A stretch of DNA of 9,086 bases. Origin: an uncultured Slackia sp. GTDB lineage: Bacteria > Actinomycetota > Coriobacteriia > Coriobacteriales > Eggerthellaceae. Within the stretch, counting starts at the first letter, position 1. Each line of letters starts with the position of its first letter. The position numbers were made by a program, and so were the translations under genes. Below the pieces are notes generated by a model. It saw nothing but the letters and a program-made list of their open reading frames with translations, did no database searches and had not been told where the DNA came from. Positions 6,501 through 9,086 of this stretch are shown here, piece after piece. The DNA is taken from contig CAKUEV010000068.1 in the NCBI GenBank assembly GCA_934646845.1, positions 1-9,086 of the forward strand. Reading direction: 5' to 3'.

Positions 6501-9085
6501 TTCACGACGATAGTCTTATCTGCTTTGCGGAATTTCGCAACCAAATGGCGATCGGTTTCGGCCACGAACCCGTACGTTTGGGTCCTCGACACCTCAACGC
6601 CGTTTTCGAACCAGCCGACGAACGCATAGCCTTCTCCCTCGGTCGCTACTACTGCGGCCTGTTCCCCACGCTTGGGCAACTGCACGTCGGGCGATGCGTT
6701 GCAGCCCGTAGAGAAATCGGCCGCGACGCCTTCCACTTCGATCGAGGTGGTTATTTGCACGTCGCTTTCGAACACAGCGACCATATTCACCACTTCAGGC
6801 GTTGCGTCGGTCACGGCAATCGAAGTCATGGGCTTCGTCGACCATTCAACGCCGTTCTTCATCCAGCACACGAAGCGCCACCCCGGGTTGGGAATAGCCT
6901 GCAGCTCGGCCACCGTGCCTTCATAGTGCACACCGCCGCCGAATACGCTGCCGCCCGCCTGCGGGTTGGCAGCCGCAATGATTTCGATTTTATGGTCGCC
7001 ATGAGGTCTGTCGGGGTTGTCAGGGTCGTGCGGCTTTTTATGGTCGTCAAAGATATCCTTGATTTTACCGAGGGCCTCTTCGCCGATCGCCGCAAGCTCC
7101 TCGATGCTTTCGGCGGCAGCTATTTCAGCGATGGCCGGCACCACAATGGGATCGATCAGCTCGCCCAAGCCATACATCGTGCCAAGCACGCCCGCAAGCG
7201 TAAGCGCCGCGATGAGCGCGGCCTGCAACGCCTCGAACGCCTCGTCGCCATCATCGGTTGCTCGGAAATGCGCGATAAACTGCACGTCGCCCGTCACAAG
7301 GAACGTGTACGACCCGTCGCTTTCTACGGGCACTTCGTTGCCATGCGAATCGGTGACGCGGTCGAGTACATAGCCCGCGGCGGGAATCGCCACCACGGTG
7401 GCACGCGAGCCTATGCCGTACAGCCCGCTGTACAAGAATTGGCCGGCGGGGTTGCCGTCTTCATCGACGCCATCGACGCCGAGCACGACGCTCGCCTGTT
7501 CGGCACAGTATTTCGGCGTAACGTCGATAGCGCCTTCGCGCGCATCGGCCGCCTCAACCGCGTACTCGAACGAAAGCGCGTCGCTTACCACGCGCGCGCT
7601 ATCGCCCGCGCCGACATACCAGCCAAGGAAGTGCGCATTGCTCGCCACGGCGGAAAGTTGCACTGCCTCGCCCGCATCGCGATAGCCCGCAAACGTCGAG
7701 GCGTCCACGCGGGCATACGCCTCGGACGCATCGGTTGCCTGCGCAGAATTCACGCGCACCGCGAAATCTTTCAGCGCAAAGCGCGCCTCAAGATGCTCGC
7801 TTTGCGCAGGCACGAACTCATACGCCGCGCTTTCGGAAAGCAAATCTCCTGTGGCCTTGTCGTACCAACCAACAAACGAAATGTCATCGTCGAGCATGCC
7901 GAGCGCCGAAGCGTCGAGCGCCACGCGCCCGTCTTCGCCAACCTCGAGCGTGCCTGACACGCAGGGCAGCTCAACGCCATCCATAACACTACGGTTCCCC
8001 AGGTCAATGACCTGGGAATATTCCACGGAAACGCGCTTGAATTGCGCCGTGTATTGCGGCGACACTTTGACTTTGCCCCCGTTGATGGCTTCGCCTTCCG
8101 CAGCAATGGACAACGTCGCACCGCCCTCTATGGGCTTGCCATCGCGCAGCCAGCCCGCGAATTCGTACCCAGCAGCGGGCACGGCCGAAAGCGTCACCTC
8201 GCTGCCCTGCACATAGACGCCCGCGCCTTCAACGCGGCCGAGCTCGGGCTGCGCCGAGGCGGCCTGCACGACGACCACCTGCGTCACATCGGGCCCGAAC
8301 CAGGCGGTCACGGGGTCGAAATCGTTGACGCAATATTCGAAATAAAACTCCTCGGGAATGAATTCGCCGCGATGCATCCAACCAAGAAATTCTCCGCCAT
8401 TACTGGGAATCGCCTTTATTTTGGCCTTCGAGCCCAAATCGTAGTAACCCGAGCCCTGGGTTTTCCCCCATTCGTCGCCATCGACGCTTTTCGCGACGAC
8501 ATCGAGCCAGCCGCGCTCGACGAATACGCATATGGGCCGATTTTCGCCAGCAACTGCCGTGCATTCGATTTCATCGGTAAAGTAGGTCTTTTCGCCAACC
8601 ACATCGACCCAGTATTTGGTGCTCAGCTTCGTGTTGTCATAATGGCAAACCACCGTGTAGCTTTTGCCGACATACGTCGTGAACGTGCCGCCATGGTCTA
8701 CGCCGTTGGCTTGTATCGAAAACGAAACGCCTTGCGGCACCGGGCCGTCAACGCTGTCCATATGCGCCTCAGGCTCAATCGTCACCGCATCGAGGAATAC
8801 CGCGATGAGCATCGTGTCGCCTTTAACCTCGAACTCGTATGCGGCATCTTCCGAAACGATCTTGCCTTTTTGGTTCTTCCAATACGCGAATGTCCTGCCT
8901 GGCGTCGAGCAGCGAGCCTCGACCTTGCACGTATCGCCCTGGCCAAAGCGCCCCGCGCCTTCGACGGCATCGTTTGGCCCGGCCCCTTCGCTCGCGACGC
9001 TGACCGTAAAGCTCTCATTCCCCTTTTCGCGCAAGGCGCTCGGCGAATAGGCGTCGGACGACACCGATCCGTCATCGTAGCTCAC
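542..9085 (-). CDS. Giant multi-repeat cell-surface protein (InlB B-type repeats, Ig/MBG stalk, C-terminal membrane anchor), N-terminus outside window
   Basis: At least 2847 residues with no internal stop or frameshift. The codon at the right edge is GTG, but the frame continues past the window and no signal peptide is seen, so the true start is outside; residue numbers here count from 9085. Order: 7 divergent InlB B-type repeats (1-614), hydrophobic/helical insert with PDNPD linker (615-699), 17 more repeats (700-2108), Ig-like domain (2109-2221), He_PIG-like domain (2222-2318), four MBG/YDG-like modules (2319-2647), Pro-Asp-Asn tail (2648-2767), acidic then Ala/Ser-rich linker (2768-2818), membrane helix (about 2819-2839) and RRTRYRRR end. 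Such proteins are exported by Sec and displayed on the cell surface, where relatives act in adhesion or as surface matrix; no enzyme motif was seen. No LPXTG sortase signal is present, so anchoring is probably by the membrane helix. About 36 cysteines lie outside the membrane helix. Function and ligand are unknown. Confidence 0.9.
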   Translation of the reverse strand: MSYDDGSVSSDAYSPSALREKGNESFTVSVASEGAGPNDAVEGAGRFGQGDTCKVEARCSTPGRTFAYWKNQKGKIVSEDAAYEFEVKGDTMLIAVFLDAVTIEPEAHMDSVDGPVPQGVSFSIQANGVDHGGTFTTYVGKSYTVVCHYDNTKLSTKYWVDVVGEKTYFTDEIECTAVAGENRPICVFVERGWLDVVAKSVDGDEWGKTQGSGYYDLGSKAKIKAIPSNGGEFLGWMHRGEFIPEEFYFEYCVNDFDPVTAWFGPDVTQVVVVQAASAQPELGRVEGAGVYVQGSEVTLSAVPAAGYEFAGWLRDGKPIEGGATLSIAAEGEAINGGKVKVSPQYTAQFKRVSVEYSQVIDLGNRSVMDGVELPCVSGTLEVGEDGRVALDASALGMLDDDISFVGWYDKATGDLLSESAAYEFVPAQSEHLEARFALKDFAVRVNSAQATDASEAYARVDASTFAGYRDAGEAVQLSAVASNAHFLGWYVGAGDSARVVSDALSFEYAVEAADAREGAIDVTPKYCAEQASVVLGVDGVDEDGNPAGQFLYSGLYGIGSRATVVAIPAAGYVLDRVTDSHGNEVPVESDGSYTFLVTGDVQFIAHFRATDDGDEAFEALQAALIAALTLAGVLGTMYGLGELIDPIVVPAIAEIAAAESIEELAAIGEEALGKIKDIFDDHKKPHDPDNPDRPHGDHKIEIIAAANPQAGGSVFGGGVHYEGTVAELQAIPNPGWRFVCWMKNGVEWSTKPMTSIAVTDATPEVVNMVAVFESDVQITTSIEVEGVAADFSTGCNASPDVQLPKRGEQAAVVATEGEGYAFVGWFENGVEVSRTQTYGFVAETDRHLVAKFRKADKTIVVNVQPADAGEVLCNGMPIEGGVVRAKDGDILTFTVRANARPGDDAEKSYKFVEWRETDAAGRVVVNRQEVCEYRVDGNATLTAVMDGEDSHLVRAKASPIEGGTVALERANGLGEALEVPEGESVMAEASAADGYLFDGWYLSYGAAEAATFASNEPSYTFAPIADCTVEARFTKACKIAVVVEPLESLAGEYTVQGAGWCVAGEPAVLSVELSASMRDGYAFKGWYDAETGVLMGTDPSYLQFYPQEDTTVRAVFDANRGTIEAHTESHAVKRGTVEIVGSPGASAVTVDYGTSVVLRAKPADGFQLKYWKNSEGVKFSETDLVVRATKSDTYAAVFESAKPDVVVAADSWLGGTVTCNGVKVTPTTDAFKLGETLHLAAAAYPGYVFYGWYVNGKFRSVMPEYTVVAAGAFPNPNRCSIVAAFKPLDIVCMPTADPECGGSVQASRIVTERGTDVSLKATAALGYEFVGWYDLDGKLESASAEFTCEHQQRSHIHEARFVERSYAVSASAAVADASGTLADGNAAGWVEGATTVSAGGAATLSAHAFEGYAFEYWADEQGNAVSDEPEYRFVPSCDTQLRAVFAPKQCSVSVSVDDIAGSVSGAGIYAAGQVVVLSATPKAGAKFLGWYSGGQFCSADATYRFTVRGDMALEAAFSMGECSLGVAAEPAEAGFVSGFGAYAKGERAVLSAAAKPGFTFDHWEDALGNEISELPECTVTVSGDAVYKASFTRNSYSVSLSSNVEGVGMLSGEGTYSFGQVVELNATPTNDKRFVGWQLVGDDGRLTYLSNDARCWLAIDEDLVSGLEGNAVELQAQFADPYEVAVSGAVVLKGKKTSRNCSVNGGGTFASGDQVALQAVAGIGYRFVGWSLDEAGEHIVDTNATLSFAASQDITYYAQFEADEQVKITVERSSMLRGMVRLVGHGGLETERLYDKGDMFVAVAMPWTGYRFSHWVNDAGTTVSYSAVYVGAAKQTEQLTAIFYENGYDAQTNTYPAEAALISTVIPGTGTTSVPVSTLVTIPLPGWKFKYWADENGMPVAFSPVTARPVWGNRTFTAYYEREAFDIVAVDSRAGGRIEGSLPDSEYGHVVKETVENGTSCTLCAVPDDGYAFDGWYEYGESAPKDAKPLSTDANWTFVPEGDMAIEARFAEIPACEVTASAENGTVAPESVSVKPGASATFEATPNEGCYLEGVTLSSDAGEASGASSGLAEPVELDISDYAGGSYAVTLSDIAESQSLAFAFAAAGAPVVLAQPQSVSVGLGDDATLAVAADAAESVRAHVALFCGEEPAAHYGIGYQWYRAANGQGEDELLAGETNPTLGIASIGMADAGAYFCRITQEYLGTTTSVDTERATISVVNDNNFAFNGGVLESAVAHDAYSAVVPSASGGSVPYGYEVADGSELPRGLSLVASGEANGELVVRIVGIPEEAGTFDFDVTCTDGSGDERNAHFTLVVKSKAADLAFETGDFVYTGASQNPTLTGVPDGEAAFVSYRYWGIGSTRYSSAAAPTEAGTYRVVATLDHNGYIGAASATFEIAKAPVAFAIEVHDSVYDASEHAASVKATCDVAGVESGDYSVMYRGRGATAYGPTSQAPVDSGSYSVVAQATNPNMEGAAEEPFEIAKAPQAITGTTSYSAVYGDVGIAFDNVAKTPVAFEIAQPEDESASPIALWGRYATINAAGVARVVASAPESRNYLAAESVELAVAIAPAQLLVAVDDAQRMEGEANPAFTSSLVSRASIEGVEVAYSCEATEDSPAGEYAIGASVANPNFAATVKPGTLTVEKKSGPDNPEPKPDPDKPDPDAPDPGKPDPDNPDPDNPGPKPDPDNPDPGRPDPDNPDPDNPSPKPDPDPDNPGPVNPDPGKPDPDNPDPDEPGPKPDPDNPGPGEPSQPGKPSDPGNPGDPGNFGDGSGEEDDVRDGATSGDGGADADSAAKKASASANSADSAGLIAATIDRAPIVPAAALGLASLLCVVLAVRRTRYRRR
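545..784 (-). other. C-terminal linker, membrane anchor and arginine tail of the surface protein
   Basis: Residues 2768-2847. An acidic stretch (GEEDDVRDG) is followed by a Gly/Asp then Ala/Ser/Lys-rich linker, then a hydrophobic segment of about 21 residues (2819-2839, bases 569-631, APIVPAAALGLASLLCVVLA) and the basic end RRTRYRRR. The positive-inside rule places the end in the cytoplasm and the rest outside. A sortase substrate has the same helix plus basic tail but also an LPXTG-like motif just before the helix. Here the sequence before it is GLIAATIDRAPIVP, with no such motif. Confidence 0.75.
785..1144 (-). other. Pro-Asp-Asn-rich cell-wall-spanning tail
   Basis: Residues 2648-2767 are almost only P, D, N, G, K and E in PDPDNPDP-like order, ending in a PGNPGDPGN stretch. 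Tails of this type are extended and unfolded and usually carry a surface protein through the cell wall, between the folded stalk and the membrane anchor. The composition is acidic apart from a few lysines and one arginine. The frame is continuous with the domains on either side. Confidence 0.8.
842..1078 (-). repeat. Tandem 24-residue (72-base) repeats in the Pro-Asp tail
   Basis: Three units start with G(K/R)PDPDNPDPD at residues 2670, 2694 and 2725 (bases 1078, 1006 and 913, reading leftward). The first and third are 24 residues each (GKPDPDNPDPDNPGPKPDPD, then NPDP in the first and NPGP in the third, with N12E in the third). The middle unit is 31 residues because it carries 7 extra residues around PDPDNPGPVN. 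The DNA of the second and third units is nearly identical over their first part, while other parts differ at synonymous sites. Such tracts commonly change length by slippage or recombination. Confidence 0.7.
1145..2131 (-). other. Four MBG/YDG-like stalk domains
   Basis: Residues 2319-2400, 2401-2485, 2486-2571 and 2572-2647, each 76-86 residues. The first has FVYTGASQNPTLTG, then APTEAGTYRVVATLDHNGY and ends FEIAK. The second has APVDSGSYSVVAQATNPN and also ends FEIAK. The third starts APQAITGTTSYSAVYGD and has SRNYLAAES near its end. The fourth has DDAQRMEGEANPAF, SPAGEYAIGASVANPNFA and ends GTLTVEKK, the clearest match to an MBG-type domain (GxxNPxF ... GTLTV). These beta-sandwich modules usually build the stalk next to the wall-spanning tail. 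Confidence 0.7.
2132..2422 (-). other. Putative-Ig (He_PIG-like, cadherin-like) domain
   Basis: Residues 2222-2318. It contains GSELPRGLSLVA, then VVRIVGIPEEAGTFDFDVTCTDGSG and ends HFTLVVK. The pattern LPxGLSL ... GxPxxAGTFxFxVxxTD is the hallmark of the He_PIG family of small Ig-like folds in large bacterial surface proteins. It probably serves as a rigid spacer. Confidence 0.7.
2423..2761 (-). other. Ig-like domain
   Basis: Residues 2109-2221. The Ig core signature is visible: a strand before PQSVSVGLGDDATLAV, the buried tryptophan in YQWYRAANG, and DAGAYFCRI near the end (the DxGxYxC motif of Ig strand F). The strand-B cysteine that pairs with that cysteine in classic Ig domains is alanine or valine here; the other cysteine is in LFCGEE. 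It is the first domain after the repeat array and probably starts the stalk. Confidence 0.75.
2762..6988 (-). repeat. Second array of divergent InlB B-type repeats (17 units)
   Basis: Residues 700-2108 split into 17 units of 72-95 residues, starting at 700, 775, 856, 950, 1037, 1122, 1203, 1289, 1365, 1449, 1521, 1595, 1682, 1765, 1848, 1925 and 2014. A typical unit opens with a beta strand, has a GxGxYxxG turn (VSGAGIYAAGQ at the start of the 1449 unit), an LSATPxxGYxFxGWY core, a turn with GN or NG, and ends in AxF (EARF, RAVF, AKF). This fits the divergent InlB B-repeat family, seen in long Gram-positive surface proteins. All units but the last hold the core tryptophan; the last (2014-2108) has valine at 2055 and is longer. 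Units are well diverged at both protein and DNA level, so the array is old. Confidence 0.85.
6989..7243 (-). other. Hydrophobic helical insert with PDNPD linker inside the surface protein
   Basis: Residues 615-699 do not fit the repeats on either side. Residues 619-641 are a hydrophobic, Ala/Leu-rich stretch (ALIAALTLAGVLGTMYGLG) of membrane-helix length. Residues 642-680 look like amphipathic helix, with VVPAIAEIAAAESIEELAAI and GKIKDIF. Residues 681-699 are a charged linker DDHKKPHDPDNPDRPHGDHK-like with a PDNPD motif, as in the C-terminal tail. The reading frame is intact through it. It may be a membrane-inserting or self-associating hinge, or the scar of a fusion between two repeat proteins. 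I do not recognise a family. Confidence 0.6.
7244..9085 (-). repeat. First array of divergent InlB B-type repeats (7 units, continues off window)
   Basis: Residues 1-614 hold units starting at about 1, 101, 191, 267, 352, 440 and 531, each 76-100 residues. Core sequences include FAYWKNQKGK, FLGWMHRGEF, GYEFAGWLRDG, FVGWYDKATG and FLGWYVGAG, each followed about 20-40 residues later by a strand ending in AxF or similar. The second unit is the least typical (TKYWVDVVGEK). The seventh lacks the core tryptophan and has valine at residue 577 (GYVLDRVTD). More units or an N-terminal domain presumably lie beyond the window. Confidence 0.8.
7998..8016. repeat. Perfect 19-bp palindrome inside the surface-protein gene
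   Basis: CCCAGGTCA (7998-8006) and TGACCTGGG (8008-8016) are exact reverse complements around one central base. It encodes part of SQVIDLGN at the start of the fifth B-type repeat. It could be a protein binding site, an RNA hairpin or chance; nothing around it decides. Confidence 0.4.
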
Positions 9086-9086
9086 A

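Noticed and set aside
9083..9085. GTG at the window edge as the start of the surface protein
   Set aside because: There is no signal peptide after it, no room to see a ribosome binding site, and the sequence starts directly in linker and repeat, so this is most likely an internal valine codon.

Overview
The window looks like chromosomal DNA from a GC-rich Gram-positive bacterium. An anaerobic gut actinobacterium of the Coriobacteriia (Eggerthellaceae type) is my best guess. The basis is the combination of a giant InlB-B-like repeat surface protein, MBG/Ig-type stalk domains, a Pro-Asp tail and an Ala/Gly-rich high-GC codon style. This is inference from sequence style; there is no rRNA or other phylogenetic marker here. 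Both genes lie on the minus strand.

The minus strand is dominated by one uninterrupted reading frame (542-9085, at least 2847 residues). It enters from beyond the right edge, so its signal peptide and true start are outside the window. Read from its amino-terminal side it contains: seven divergent InlB B-type repeats (residues 1-614); an 85-residue insert with a hydrophobic helix and a PDNPD linker (615-699); seventeen more B-type repeats (700-2108); an Ig-like domain; a putative-Ig (He_PIG-like) domain; four MBG/YDG-like stalk domains; a Pro-Asp-Asn-rich tail; an acidic/Ala-Ser linker; and one membrane helix followed by an arginine-rich end. No LPXTG motif precedes the helix. This is a very large cell-surface protein, probably an adhesin or matrix-type protein; its ligand cannot be read from the sequence.

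Between the two genes (181-541) are two intrinsic terminators in series, a widely spaced 8-bp inverted repeat, and a leader with a long near-perfect hairpin. The 3' foot of that hairpin overlaps a second small hairpin that covers the ribosome binding site of the next gene. At the left edge (1-180) are the first 60 codons of an alanine/glycine:cation symporter (AGCS family), which runs off the window.

The symporter appears to be insulated from the surface protein by the two terminators and controlled separately, possibly through its folded leader. The points most worth a second look are the architecture of the giant protein (two repeat arrays, each ending in a unit that lacks the otherwise invariant tryptophan, split by a hydrophobic insert) and the symporter leader.
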